A stretch of 64,000 bases of DNA, taken from the NCBI RefSeq assembly GCF_003854895.1, contig NZ_CP033966.1:5022001-5086000 (forward strand), in the 5' to 3' direction. The notes beneath the pieces are model-generated. The model was given only the letters and a program-made list of their open reading frames with translations, did not search any database and had not been told where the DNA came from. The first letter of the stretch is position 1. Each line of letters opens with the position of its first letter. Positions 7,959 through 16,397 of the stretch are shown one piece after another. Source of the DNA: Pigmentiphaga sp. H8. Its GTDB lineage: Bacteria > Pseudomonadota > Gammaproteobacteria > Burkholderiales > Burkholderiaceae_B. A program made the position numbers and the translations under genes.

Positions 7959-9197
7959 TCAGGCGCGAGTTCCTGTACCCGAAGCGCCATTCACCAGCAT
8001 ACGCTTGAGCAGGGGCATACGGTCCACCAGATCCAGCCCGGCGTTGCGCAGCCACGCGACCGGCGCCGCCTGGGTACCGAACAGATGGAACAGCCCGTCG
8101 GTGACTGCGCGCATGGCCAGCAGCGGTTCCGCGCGCGACCGCTGGTAGCGGCGCAGCAGGCGCGGATCGTCGACGGGCCGGAACGGCTCGCGGCCGCCCA
8201 GCGCCTGCGCCAGCGCCTTCACGTCTCCCAGGCCCAGGTTCAGGCCCTGCCCGGCCAGCGGATGCACCACGTGGGCGGCATCGCCCAGCAGGACGACGCC
8301 CCGGTGGGCGAGCTGGGAGCAGTGTTGCAGGACCAGCGGAAAGCCGAACAGCGGACCGCGCACGCGCAACGCGCCCAGCCGGCCCCCGGTGGCCGCGGCC
8401 AGCCGGGCCTGCAGCGCATGCGCGCGGTCCGGCTCGGGCAGCGCCAGCAAGGCGGCGGCCTGTGCGGCTGGCATCGACCATACCATCGAGACCTGCGGCC
8501 CATCCTGGGTGTCGGGCATGGGCAGCAGGGCCAGGATGCCATCGGGCGTGAACCATTGGCAGGCGCATTCCTGGTGCGGCAGCTCCGCGCTCAGGTGCGT
8601 GACGACGCCGGTCGCCCCATAGGCCGATCGCTGGGCGGACAGCCCCGCGGCCTCGCGCAATGTCGAGTCGGCCCCGTCGGCCGCCACCGCCAGCCGCGCC
8701 CGCAGGGCCTGGCCGCCGGAGGTCCGCAGGGTCACGCCTTCTCCGTCGCGCCCGGCTTCGAGCCCGACGAAATCTTCCGTGGTCCAGCGTATGCCGGACC
8801 ACTGCACCGCCTGCCGCAGGACCCGCTCCAGTTCACGCGATTCGGCGATCCAGGCCAGGTAGTCGCAACCGGCCTGCCACGCAGACAGATCCAGCCGGCC
8901 GGGGCGATCGCCCCAGGCGGGCCGGTCGCCCAGGATTTCCATGCGCCGCACGCCGGTGATGCGCTCGGCCGGCAGGGCATCCCAGATCCCGAGATCCGCC
9001 AGCAGGTCGCGGCTGGCCGGCGACAGCGCGTAGACGCGCGGATCGAAGCTGCCCGCCTCGGGTGCCGGCAAGGGCGCACGCGGCCCGAGCAGGCCCACGC
9101 GCAGCCCCTGGCGGACCAGCGCGAGCGCGGCGGCCAGCCCGGCGATGCCGGTGCCGACGACGAGGATGTCCGCTTGGGAAGAAGTGGCTTGGATCAT
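7959..9197 (-). CDS. UbiH/UbiF/VisC/COQ6-family FAD-dependent hydroxylase
   Basis: A 412-residue flavoprotein hydroxylase of ubiquinone biosynthesis. The N-terminal Rossmann motif reads DILVVGTGIAGLAAALALVRQG; the central AADGADS and the C-terminal LLGDAAHVVHPLAGQGLNLGLGDV are the DG and GD motifs that define the UbiH/COQ6 group. It should hydroxylate the ring of a ubiquinone precursor on the cytoplasmic face of the membrane. Whether it is UbiH, UbiF or UbiI cannot be told from sequence alone. The ATG at 9195-9197 was chosen because the frame beyond it overlaps the channel gene. Neighbours are an MscS-like gene upstream and dsbC downstream. Confidence 0.9.
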   Translation of the reverse strand: MIQATSSQADILVVGTGIAGLAAALALVRQGLRVGLLGPRAPLPAPEAGSFDPRVYALSPASRDLLADLGIWDALPAERITGVRRMEILGDRPAWGDRPGRLDLSAWQAGCDYLAWIAESRELERVLRQAVQWSGIRWTTEDFVGLEAGRDGEGVTLRTSGGQALRARLAVAADGADSTLREAAGLSAQRSAYGATGVVTHLSAELPHQECACQWFTPDGILALLPMPDTQDGPQVSMVWSMPAAQAAALLALPEPDRAHALQARLAAATGGRLGALRVRGPLFGFPLVLQHCSQLAHRGVVLLGDAAHVVHPLAGQGLNLGLGDVKALAQALGGREPFRPVDDPRLLRRYQRSRAEPLLAMRAVTDGLFHLFGTQAAPVAWLRNAGLDLVDRMPLLKRMLVNGASGTGTRA

Positions 9198-9238
9198 GGC
9201 TGGAACGACGTTACAGGCGCCAGTGTACAGCGCCGGAC

Positions 9239-10108
9239 TCAGCCTTCCGCCGCCTGGTCCTGCAATTGCCGGTAGTAGTGGGTCAGCACTTCCTGGCCCG
9301 TACGCACGCGCCGGTTGCTGGGGCAGGGAAAGCGCAGCACCACGTCGAGCCGCTTGGGATCCACGGGCTCGATCACGGCCAGCGGCTCGCTGGCGGGCAG
9401 CGCGATCAGGTAGGCGCCCTCGATGTGCCGGAAATGCACGTCGGCCTGTTCCAGCCAGGGCTCGCACACTTCCCTGCCCGCCCGCAGCAGCCGCTCCTGG
9501 GCCGCCGGAATGTCGTCCCCCGGCTCCAGCGGCACCCGCACCGACTCGAGCACGAAGGTGCCCATGGCCGAGATCGTGCGCACGGGATTGAGCAGCAGCA
9601 TCATGTTGGGGAAGCGGCAGACGCGGCCCGTGACCAGGCCCGACGACGTCTGCTCCAGCAGCGCGGTCGTGAACAGATCGATGGTCAGCACCTCGCCCTT
9701 CATGCCACCGATCTCGATCACGTCGCCCACCGAGTAGGTCCGCTGGGTCGCACGCATCAGCGAGCCCAGGGCGCTCATCACGTATTCCTTGCTGGCAATG
9801 GCCACCGCCGCCGCCAGCGCCGCCACCGACAGCGCGAAATGGCGCAGTTGGCCGCCCCAGATGAACAGCATCAGCAGCATCGTCACGATGACGATGGAGT
9901 TGCGCACGGTCAGGTAGCTGGTGCGGCGCTCTTCGGTCGAGCCCGAGCCCTTGCCCCGGTAATAGCGCGTGGTGGCGCGCGTGGCGAACATGGCAGCGAG
10001 CAGCACCACCAGCGACACCACGAGCTGGGCGGGAGTGTCGGAGGCGGTGAACCACGCCACCAGCCGGTCCCAGAGCGAAACGATGACATCCATGAAGCGA
10101 AAAGGCAT
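9239..10108 (-). CDS. MscS-family mechanosensitive channel (small)
   Basis: A 289-residue membrane protein with about three hydrophobic segments (about residues 25-45, 70-88, 92-110). The last leads into the MscS pore and beta-domain region: LAAAVAIASKEYVMSALGSL, then YSVGDVIEIGGMKGEVLTIDLFTTAL and RVCRFPNMMLLLNPV. The C-terminal half is a soluble vestibule-like domain. It probably releases solutes under hypo-osmotic shock from the inner membrane. ATG codons at 10106-10108 and 10091-10093 are both possible starts; the first is taken. It is the first gene of a run with the UbiH-type gene and dsbC. Confidence 0.85.
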   Translation of the reverse strand: MPFRFMDVIVSLWDRLVAWFTASDTPAQLVVSLVVLLAAMFATRATTRYYRGKGSGSTEERRTSYLTVRNSIVIVTMLLMLFIWGGQLRHFALSVAALAAAVAIASKEYVMSALGSLMRATQRTYSVGDVIEIGGMKGEVLTIDLFTTALLEQTSSGLVTGRVCRFPNMMLLLNPVRTISAMGTFVLESVRVPLEPGDDIPAAQERLLRAGREVCEPWLEQADVHFRHIEGAYLIALPASEPLAVIEPVDPKRLDVVLRFPCPSNRRVRTGQEVLTHYYRQLQDQAAEG

Positions 10109-10139
10109 GCGCCTGAATGAGCGATCACGCCATTCTACG

Positions 10140-10196
10140 TTGGCACCGGCCACATGCGCGGTGTATGGTGACGCCTGGGCGCATCGTCGCCCAGGC
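10140..10196 (+). promoter_or_regulatory. Possible promoter and leader hairpin before the DUF481 gene
   Basis: In the 314-base gap between the MscS-like gene and the DUF481 gene, TTGGCA (10140-10145) and TATGGT (10164-10169) are 18 bases apart and could be a sigma-70 promoter. A perfect nine-base stem (GCCTGGGCG / CGCCCAGGC, 10173-10196, loop CATCGT) follows at once. This would give a leader of about 245 bases. The frame of the downstream gene is open through much of the gap, but an AAGGAG site next to 10423 favours the later start. I see nothing else in the gap. Confidence 0.4.
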
Positions 10197-10422
10197 GGCG
10201 CGCCCTGCAAGCGGCGTGCCCCACCCGGGAAGCGGCCGCGCCGCTCTCCCGTGCCCGACCGCGTCTCGCGACGCACTCCCTTCGAGCCCCGCCCCGGCCG
10301 TTCGCGGCCACGCAGCAAACGGCGGCGGACTCGTCCAACCCCACTCCGAATGGCAACCCGTCATTGAGGATGTCCCGCCGCATGCGCGCCATGCGGCCTG
10401 GTGCAATAAGGAGAACGCATCG

Positions 10423-11166
10423 ATGTTCAAGACCCGTCATATCGCTCCCCTCGCCTTCGCCCTCGCAGCCGCTCCCGCCTGGGCGCAGGCGCCGCTGAAA
10501 ACCGACGGCAAGTGGCGCGGCTCCATCAATGCCGGCGCCAGCCTGGCTTCCGGCAACACCGACTCCACGTCGTTCAACCTGGGCGCCAACGCGGGCCGCG
10601 CCACGGACCTGGACCGCCTGAACTTCACGCTGACCGCGCTCTACGGCACCAAGAAGGAAAACGGCAGCAGCAGCGAAACCGCCAACCTGCTGCGCATGGG
10701 CGGCAAGTACGACCGCGACATCACCGACCGGACCTTCGGCTTCGGCTCGCTGGACATCGAACACGACAAGCTGCAGGAACTGGACATGCGCGGCGTCGCG
10801 GCGGCAGGCGTCGGGCGGCACATCATCAAGACCGAGAAGACGATCTTCGACCTGTTCACCGGCCTGGCCTACAACCACGAACGCTTCACCACCGAGACCC
10901 GCAATTCGACCGAACTGCTGCTGGGGGAAGAGTCCACCCACATGATCTCGGACACGACCTCGCTCAACCAGCGCCTGGCGCTCTACCCCAACATCAGCGA
11001 CGGCGGCGAGTACCGCATCCAGTTCGACGCCGGCATCACCACGTCCATCACGAAGAAGATCGAGCTCAAGGTCACGCTGTCGAACCGCTACATGAGCAAT
11101 CCGCAGCCGGGGGTGAAGAAGTCGGACACGCTGCTGCTGACCAACATCGGCTACCGCTTTGAATAG
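10423..11166 (+). CDS. DUF481 (YdiY-like) outer-membrane protein
   Basis: A 247-residue precursor with a signal peptide ending in PAWA-QAPL, followed by GSINAGASLASGNTDSTSFNLGA, the GNT(D/E) motif typical of DUF481/YdiY proteins that form a beta-barrel-like fold. Alternating hydrophobic residues continue to an aromatic C-terminus (IGYRFE), as expected for a barrel or outer-membrane-associated protein. AAGGAG at 10408-10413 fixes the start. In other bacteria the family responds to acid or salt; the role here is unknown. A hairpin terminator follows at 11183-11209. Confidence 0.85.
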   Translation: MFKTRHIAPLAFALAAAPAWAQAPLKTDGKWRGSINAGASLASGNTDSTSFNLGANAGRATDLDRLNFTLTALYGTKKENGSSSETANLLRMGGKYDRDITDRTFGFGSLDIEHDKLQELDMRGVAAAGVGRHIIKTEKTIFDLFTGLAYNHERFTTETRNSTELLLGEESTHMISDTTSLNQRLALYPNISDGGEYRIQFDAGITTSITKKIELKVTLSNRYMSNPQPGVKKSDTLLLTNIGYRFE

Positions 11167-11176
11167 CCACATGACG

Positions 11177-11209
11177 TAAAAAAGCCCGCAGGCGGATGGC
11201 CTGCGGGCT
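11177..11209 (-). terminator. Rho-independent terminator (minus strand)
   Basis: AGCCCGCAGG (11183-11192) pairs with CCTGCGGGCT (11200-11209) around a seven-base loop. The minus-strand transcript from the CzcE-like gene would make this ten-base stem followed by a T-run (complement of the A-run 11177-11183). On the plus strand the same stem could help end the DUF481 transcript but lacks the U-tract. Confidence 0.85.
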
Positions 11210-11248
11210 ACGCGCCGTCCGGGTGGGATGGCGCGGTGCGGGAGGGAA

Positions 11249-11581
11249 TCAGAGGCCGCGCTCGTCCAGGGGGGAGGGACTGACGTAGGCCCTGATGGTG
11301 TGGTTCAGCACACCGGCGGGGGCCAGGTCGTTCAGGTCGAACGCGCCACGGATGCCGTTGAACTTCACGGCGAAACTCCTGCCGTTGACGTCGAAGCGCA
11401 CGGTTTCGCCGTACTGCACGTTGATGTAGCGCGTGCCGTCGTTCAACGCGATGGCGCGTTCGGCGCTCTCGACGGTGACCGGCGAACCCAGCAGATCCGG
11501 GCGGACCGACGCGGCATGGGCCGAGACGCTTGCCAGGCCGATCAGCGCCGCGGCGACGAAGGAAAAGACTTGGACTTTCAT
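11249..11581 (-). CDS. CzcE-like small exported protein
   Basis: A 110-residue precursor with a signal peptide ending SAHA-ASVRPDLLGSPV. The mature part shows the pattern AERAIALNDGTRYINVQYGETVRFDVNGRSFAVKF and FDLNDLAPAGVLNHTIRAYV, which I recognise from the CzcE heavy-metal (copper-binding) family of periplasmic proteins. Metal-binding His residues are few here, so a general periplasmic role is possible. It has its own terminator at 11177-11209. The next gene upstream on the same strand is another small exported protein. Confidence 0.75.
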   Translation of the reverse strand: MKVQVFSFVAAALIGLASVSAHAASVRPDLLGSPVTVESAERAIALNDGTRYINVQYGETVRFDVNGRSFAVKFNGIRGAFDLNDLAPAGVLNHTIRAYVSPSPLDERGL

Positions 11582-11654
11582 GACGGGTACTCCAGGATCT
11601 GGTCAGGCGCGCGGCCGGGCCGGGGATGCGGCCCCGGCCGGCTCGCGGCGCGGC

Positions 11655-11975
11655 TTACAGGTTGTTCGGGTATTCGCCCGGGCCGCCCGCGCGGCGGGCC
11701 AGCTCGGCGCGCTTGAGCTCTTCGACCACCTGGGCCCGGCTGACCGGCGCGGCCTTCTGGGCCGTTTCGTCGGGGAAGCCTTCCTGGCCGTAGACGATGC
11801 CGCCATTGGCCTTGGCCTCGGCCAGCTCGGCCAGCACCTGCGCGCGGGTCAATTCATGCGTGGCCGAGATCCCGGGAGGGGGAAAATCGTTGCCGTAGTT
11901 GTTGCCCTGGTCGGCATGGGCAGCGGCGCCGATGAGGGAAGCGGCAATCAGGGCGGTATATGCAAAGGTCTTCAT
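11655..11975 (-). CDS. DUF4148 small exported protein
   Basis: A 106-residue precursor with signal peptide MKTFAYTALIAASLIGAAAHA, then THELTRAQVLAELAEAKANG and PVSRAQVVEELKRAELA. These are two copies of the (S/T)RAQVxxEL repeat that defines DUF4148, a family expanded in Burkholderiales. The ATG at 11973-11975 is chosen as the start of the signal peptide. The function of the family is unknown. It lies 73 bases upstream of the CzcE-like gene and is divergent from a LysR gene. Confidence 0.85.
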   Translation of the reverse strand: MKTFAYTALIAASLIGAAAHADQGNNYGNDFPPPGISATHELTRAQVLAELAEAKANGGIVYGQEGFPDETAQKAAPVSRAQVVEELKRAELARRAGGPGEYPNNL

Positions 11976-12117
11976 GATGAACTCCGTTTTTCTCGTTGAT
12001 CTTTCAGCCTGAATCAAGGGTATGTGCTAATTGCTTGATTGACCGTGTAGGAATATTGCGCCTTTTGAAGGCATAATTGAAATCAATAAGTCGAATTATT
12101 GGCATAAGGATTGGATT

Positions 12118-13059
12118 ATGGTTGGCCGCGTGGACCTGAACCTGCTCCTGACCCTGGAGACCCTGCTCAACGAGTTGAACGTCACCAAGGCGGCGGTCAA
12201 GCTCAACAGCAGCCAGCCGGCCGTGTCCGCGCAACTGGTGCGGCTGCGGCGCATGTTCGACGACCCCTTGCTGATCCCCGGCGCCCGGGGAATGACGCCC
12301 ACGCCGCGGGCGCTGGAGCTTGCCCCGCGGCTATCCGAACTGCTGGACGGCTTCCGGACGCTGGTCCAGCCGGACCACTTCGACCCCAGGACCGCGCAGG
12401 GCGGCATCCTGATCGGCACCAACGACGCGACCCAGTGCCGGCTGGCCAAGTGGTTCGGCAATCTCGCCAATACGGCGCCGGGCGTGCAGATAGGCTTCGT
12501 CACGGCGAATCGCTCGACGGTGCCCGACGTCGAGCAGCACATGGCCTCGGGCCAGGTGGATCTGGTCATCTCGCGCCGCTCGGCCTTTCCCGACCGGCTG
12601 CACGTGCGCCCGCTGCATGACGAGACCTTCGTCTGCGCCATGCGCTGGGACCATCCCTATCGGAAGAAGCAGATGACGCTCAAGGACTTCATCGCCATGC
12701 GGCATGTGATCGTGCTGCCCCTGGGCGGGGAGTTCGACGACGTCACCGACGAAATCCTGAAGGAAATGGGCCTGTCGCGGCAGACCGTGGTGTCGGTGCC
12801 GAGCTTTCTCGTGGCCGAGCGCGTGCTGCGCAACACGGACTTCGTCTCGGTGTTTCCGACCTCGCTGGCGCGCGGCATGATGTCCACGCTCAAGAGCTAT
12901 CCGCTGCCCTACACGCTGCCCAAGTTCGAGTTCGCGATGGCCTGGCACGTCCGCACGCACCTGAGCCCGCTGCACCGCTGGGTGCGGGACCAGATCGCGG
13001 AAGAACTGATGGCCGGACGCGAGGAAGACGGCGATCCGATGAGCCAGATCGCCTGGTAG
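12118..13059 (+). CDS. LysR-type regulator, NodD/NahR-like
   Basis: A 313-residue LysR protein beginning VDLNLLLTLETLLNELNVTKAAVKLNSSQPAVSAQLVRLRRMFDDPLL, the NodD/NahR/PcaQ-type helix-turn-helix. It has a full effector domain to PMSQIAW. AAGGA precedes the ATG. It converges on the FAD monooxygenase at 13087-14676, with 27 bases between them, and is divergent from the DUF4148 gene. The target is not obvious; the aromatic operon next to it is a reasonable guess, although that operon also has its own IclR. Confidence 0.9.
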   Translation: MVGRVDLNLLLTLETLLNELNVTKAAVKLNSSQPAVSAQLVRLRRMFDDPLLIPGARGMTPTPRALELAPRLSELLDGFRTLVQPDHFDPRTAQGGILIGTNDATQCRLAKWFGNLANTAPGVQIGFVTANRSTVPDVEQHMASGQVDLVISRRSAFPDRLHVRPLHDETFVCAMRWDHPYRKKQMTLKDFIAMRHVIVLPLGGEFDDVTDEILKEMGLSRQTVVSVPSFLVAERVLRNTDFVSVFPTSLARGMMSTLKSYPLPYTLPKFEFAMAWHVRTHLSPLHRWVRDQIAEELMAGREEDGDPMSQIAW

Positions 13060-13070
13060 ACCGCCCCGTG

Positions 13071-13087
13071 GCGGCGGGGCCCGCCGC
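13071..13087. other. GC hairpin between convergent genes
   Basis: GCGGCGG (13071-13077) pairs with CCGCCGC (13081-13087) across a three-base loop in the short gap between the LysR and FAD monooxygenase stop codons. There is no U-tract, so it is at most a weak bidirectional terminator. Confidence 0.3.
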
Positions 13088-14676
13088 TACGCCCGGTAGC
13101 GGGCCAGCAGCGCCCGCAGCGGCGCGGCGTCGTCCTGGCCGCCCGGCAGGAAGGCCAGCACGTAGCGATCGGGCCGGACCAGCATGGCCTGCGCGCCGGC
13201 CTCGGCCATCACCCGCGTCAGGACGCCCTCGCAGTCGCGCACGACCAGGCGCTCCGGCGTCTCGGGCCAGGGAAAATCGTCCTGGGCGGCCACCAGCTCG
13301 ACCCGGCGGACGTCCATCGCGGCCATCCAGCTTTCGACCTCCGGATCCAGCGGCTGGCCCGCCCGGCACAGGCAGGCGAAGCCGGGGCCGAGCGCTTCGT
13401 CCAGCAAGCGCCTGCGCCCCCCGGGCCATTCCACGCGGGGCTGCGGCAACAGTTGTCCCGCCTTGATCGCCGTATCGGGCGCCTGGCAGGACACGAAGAA
13501 ACCTTCCCCGAAACGCGGCTTGGGCTTGAACTTGAGTTGCAGCACATAGTCCCGCGCCGGCGGATACAGGCTGCATAGCTTGAGCGCCCATTGCGCGGCC
13601 ATGGCCTCCAGCCGCGACTTCGGCTGCATGTAGCGGCCGATGCGTATCGCCATCTCGATCAGCGCCCAGGCGTGCGGCTTGCGTTCCATCTCGTAGGTAT
13701 CGAGCAGCGCAGGATCGCATCGCCCCTGCACCACGGCATGCAGCTTCCAGGCCAGGTTCGTGGCATCGCGCACGCCGCTGTTCATGCCTTGGCCCGCGAA
13801 CGGCGGCGTCAGGTGGGCGGCGTCGCCCGCCAGCAGCACCCGCCCCTCGCGCCAGCGTTCGGCCAGGCGGGCATGGAAGGTGTAGACCACCTTGCGGGCG
13901 ATGGGCAGGTCCTCGTCCAGCGGCTCGCGCTCGCGGATCCAGCCGCGCAGCCGGGCCTCGTCCAGCACGTACTCGGCGGTCTCCCCTTCCTTCAGCATGA
14001 ATTCGTAGCGCACCGTGCCCTGCGGACCCGGCAGGCGGATGGCCGGACGGACCGGGTCGCAATAGGTCCGGGTATGGCGGAAAGGCGTCTTGCGATCGAG
14101 CAGGTCCACGATCAGCCATTTTTCGGCGAAGGTGTTGCCCGACAACGGAATGCCCAATTGCTCGCGCACGCCGCTGCGGCCGCCGTCGCATGCAACCAGC
14201 CAGTCGCAGCTCAGCGTGACCGGCGTGCCGGCATGGTCGACGTCCAGGACCACCCTGTCGCCGGCCTGCTCGAAGCGCCGCAGCTCGTGTCCGAACCGCG
14301 TCTCGACGTGCGGGAAGCGCCGCAGGCCGTCGCGCAGCTGCGCCGCCAGCACGGCCTGTCGGAAGGCATTGCGCTTGGGGTAGCCGTATTCGGTCGATTG
14401 CGGCTCGATGCGCGCGAACTCGCGCCCCGACCACGAGAAGTAATGGACCCCGTAGCCCTGGACGATGGACGGCAGGATCTCGTCGATCAGGCCCGCCGAC
14501 TGGGCGGTCCGCAGGCTCTCGTCGTCGATCGACACGGCGCGGGGCTCGTCCACCGTCGAGGCATTGCGTTCCAGCAGCAGCGTGCGGACGCCGTAGCCCC
14601 CGAGCAGGTTCGCAAGGGTCAAGCCGGTCGGGCCGGCACCGAGGACGATGACCGGATAGTGGGAAGTTGCGTGCAT
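13087..14676 (-). CDS. MhpA-type FAD-dependent aromatic hydroxylase, copy 1
   Basis: A 529-residue class A flavoprotein monooxygenase. It has the GxGxxG motif VIVLGAGPTGLTLANLLGGYGV, the central LVACDGGRSGVR, and the GD motif VLLAGDAAHLTPPFAGQGMNSGVRDATNLAWKL; a thioredoxin-like C-terminal domain ends at the stop. Its closest familiar relatives are MhpA (3-(3-hydroxyphenyl)propionate hydroxylase) and other phenol/resorcinol hydroxylases: NAD(P)H + O2 + phenol to catechol-type product. It is the last gene of a three-gene run after the dioxygenase (15451-16284) and IclR gene, five bases after the latter. The true substrate is unknown. Confidence 0.85.
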   Translation of the reverse strand: MHATSHYPVIVLGAGPTGLTLANLLGGYGVRTLLLERNASTVDEPRAVSIDDESLRTAQSAGLIDEILPSIVQGYGVHYFSWSGREFARIEPQSTEYGYPKRNAFRQAVLAAQLRDGLRRFPHVETRFGHELRRFEQAGDRVVLDVDHAGTPVTLSCDWLVACDGGRSGVREQLGIPLSGNTFAEKWLIVDLLDRKTPFRHTRTYCDPVRPAIRLPGPQGTVRYEFMLKEGETAEYVLDEARLRGWIREREPLDEDLPIARKVVYTFHARLAERWREGRVLLAGDAAHLTPPFAGQGMNSGVRDATNLAWKLHAVVQGRCDPALLDTYEMERKPHAWALIEMAIRIGRYMQPKSRLEAMAAQWALKLCSLYPPARDYVLQLKFKPKPRFGEGFFVSCQAPDTAIKAGQLLPQPRVEWPGGRRRLLDEALGPGFACLCRAGQPLDPEVESWMAAMDVRRVELVAAQDDFPWPETPERLVVRDCEGVLTRVMAEAGAQAMLVRPDRYVLAFLPGGQDDAAPLRALLARYRA

Positions 14677-14681
14677 GATTG

Positions 14682-15443
14682 CTATCTTTTGCTGCGAGCC
14701 CGCAGACGTTCGTTTTCGAGAGTCGATTCGATGGAGGATGCGACCGAGAAGACCTTGGACAACACGGTCTTGCTGCGCGCCGCGGGCAGCCGGGCCAGCG
14801 GGATCACGACGCTCAGGCTGCCCAGCACGCGCGGCCCGTCCAGCAGGGCGACGGCCAGTCCGGCCAGGCCCGCGTCGACCTCGCTGTGCGTCACGCAGGC
14901 CTTGGCCTCGCGCAGCGGCTCCAGCTCGGCCAGGAAGCCTTGCAGGCCGGACGGGAAACCGGCCGCGACGATGGCGGCGCGGTCGCGGTGCCACAGCCGC
15001 TCCAGCTCGGCGCGCGGCAGGTGCGCCAGGATGACCTTGGAGGTCGCGCCCCGGTACAGGGGCATCGCGCGGCCGCGCTCATAGCTGACCGGCGTGACCG
15101 GGTCCGAAGGCATTTCCTGGTGGATGCACAGGACCTTGTCGCCATGCACGCGGCACAGCAGCACGGTACCGCCCGTCTCGGCCGCCAGCTTGCGCAGCAG
15201 CTTGCCGGACGCCTGCAGCAGCGGATCGGCCAGCCGGATCTGGCGATCCAGCTCGACGATCAGCGGGCCCAGCGCATACCCCCGGTCGGCCACCCGTTCG
15301 AGCAGGCCGGCCTCTTCCAGCGCCTTCAGGTCCCGGTAGATGCTGGCTCGCGACACGCCCAGTTCGTCCATGAGCTGGGCCGGCTTGCGTACCGGGCGGC
15401 TGAGGTCGAAGGATTCGAGTATGCGCAGCAGGCGTTCGGACAC
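14682..15443 (-). CDS. IclR-family regulator of the extradiol/monooxygenase unit
   Basis: A 253-residue IclR regulator. The winged helix-turn-helix comes first (SERLLRILESFDLSRPVRKPAQLMDELGVSRASIYRDLKALEEAGLLE), then the GAF-like effector domain with DPVTPVSYERGRAMPLYRGATSKVILAHL and a late AxxVVIPLARL-type strand. The start is the GTG at 15441-15443, preceded by GAGG; no ATG is available in frame. It sits between the dioxygenase gene (7 bases) and the monooxygenase gene (5 bases), so it is co-transcribed with its probable targets. Confidence 0.88.
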   Translation of the reverse strand: MSERLLRILESFDLSRPVRKPAQLMDELGVSRASIYRDLKALEEAGLLERVADRGYALGPLIVELDRQIRLADPLLQASGKLLRKLAAETGGTVLLCRVHGDKVLCIHQEMPSDPVTPVSYERGRAMPLYRGATSKVILAHLPRAELERLWHRDRAAIVAAGFPSGLQGFLAELEPLREAKACVTHSEVDAGLAGLAVALLDGPRVLGSLSVVIPLARLPAARSKTVLSKVFSVASSIESTLENERLRARSKR

Positions 15444-15450
15444 GATGGCC

Positions 15451-16284
15451 TCAATCGCGCATGATGGCCTTGCCCCAGAGGTTGAGGGTGCGCTCTTCGT
15501 GCACCCACACCCCCGCGGGGCGGTCCGGCGGGCAGACCTCGATCTCGGCCGAGATCTCGGCCAGGTTGCCGTCCGGATCGCGCACCATGAAGAAAACGTC
15601 GTTGCCGGGACCATGGCGGCCGATGCCCCAGACGATGGTCTCGCGGATGGCGGCCATGCGGTCGCCCCAGGCCTTCATGTCGTCCCACGACGTGGTCTCG
15701 AAGGACTGGTGGTCGAAACAGCGCACCGGGGCGCGGAACAGCGCCAGCGCGTGGTGCAGGTTTTCCGTGCGCAGGAAGCAGGCGCGCAGCACGCCCTCGT
15801 CGTCCTGCACGCGGTCCGACAGCGTGAAGCCGAGCACGCCTTCGTAGAAGGCCAGCATGGGCGCCGGGTCCAGGGTGCGCAGCGCGAAGTGCTGCAAATG
15901 GGCCTCGGGCAGCGTGTCGCGGGACGGTACGCCCACGGGCGTGCCGGGGCGCAGCGCGAAGACGACCAGGTTGCCGTCGGGGTCGCGCACGGCCAGCGCG
16001 TCGTCGCACGCCACCGGCAGCGGCGGCACCTCGGCCGTCATCCGCGCGCCGACGCGATCCTTGAACGCCTGCCAGCGCCCGGCGTCGGCGAAGCCGAACA
16101 GCGCGTGTTCCAGCCGGTTGGCCGGCCCTTCCGACAACACCAGCGTGCGCCCCGGCGCCGCGCACACCCAGCGGCCGGCCTGCTCGCTGGCGGCCAGTCC
16201 GTGGGTGCGGGCATAGAAGTCCGCCAGCCGCCGCGGGTCCGGCGAGGTCAAATGCAGATGATGCAGCGATGCGCCCAATTCCAT
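15451..16284 (-). CDS. Two-domain type I extradiol (VOC) dioxygenase
   Basis: A 277-residue protein of two vicinal-oxygen-chelate domains (about 5-125 and 143-265), like BphC and 2,3-dihydroxybiphenyl or catechol 2,3-dioxygenases. The C-terminal domain keeps the Fe(II) facial triad in the expected places: His in EAHLQHFALRT, His in RCFDHQSFET, Glu in GNLAEISAE. It should open a catechol ring beside the diol. The product would come from the FAD hydroxylase encoded in the same operon. The ATG at 16282-16284 was chosen because the conserved domain starts right after it. Confidence 0.85.
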   Translation of the reverse strand: MELGASLHHLHLTSPDPRRLADFYARTHGLAASEQAGRWVCAAPGRTLVLSEGPANRLEHALFGFADAGRWQAFKDRVGARMTAEVPPLPVACDDALAVRDPDGNLVVFALRPGTPVGVPSRDTLPEAHLQHFALRTLDPAPMLAFYEGVLGFTLSDRVQDDEGVLRACFLRTENLHHALALFRAPVRCFDHQSFETTSWDDMKAWGDRMAAIRETIVWGIGRHGPGNDVFFMVRDPDGNLAEISAEIEVCPPDRPAGVWVHEERTLNLWGKAIMRD

Positions 16285-16397
16285 TGTTTCGTTCCACCCA
16301 TGGCGTTTCGTTCCTGTTGGGCGAACTATCCCGCGCCGGATATCCGGCGTCAACGGAATTTCTCACGTATTGAGACGATGGGCGCGCAAGCGGATCC

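Noticed and set aside
10117..10422. Upstream extension of the DUF481 reading frame
   Set aside because: It would put about 100 residues before a clear signal peptide; AAGGAG next to 10423 marks the real start.
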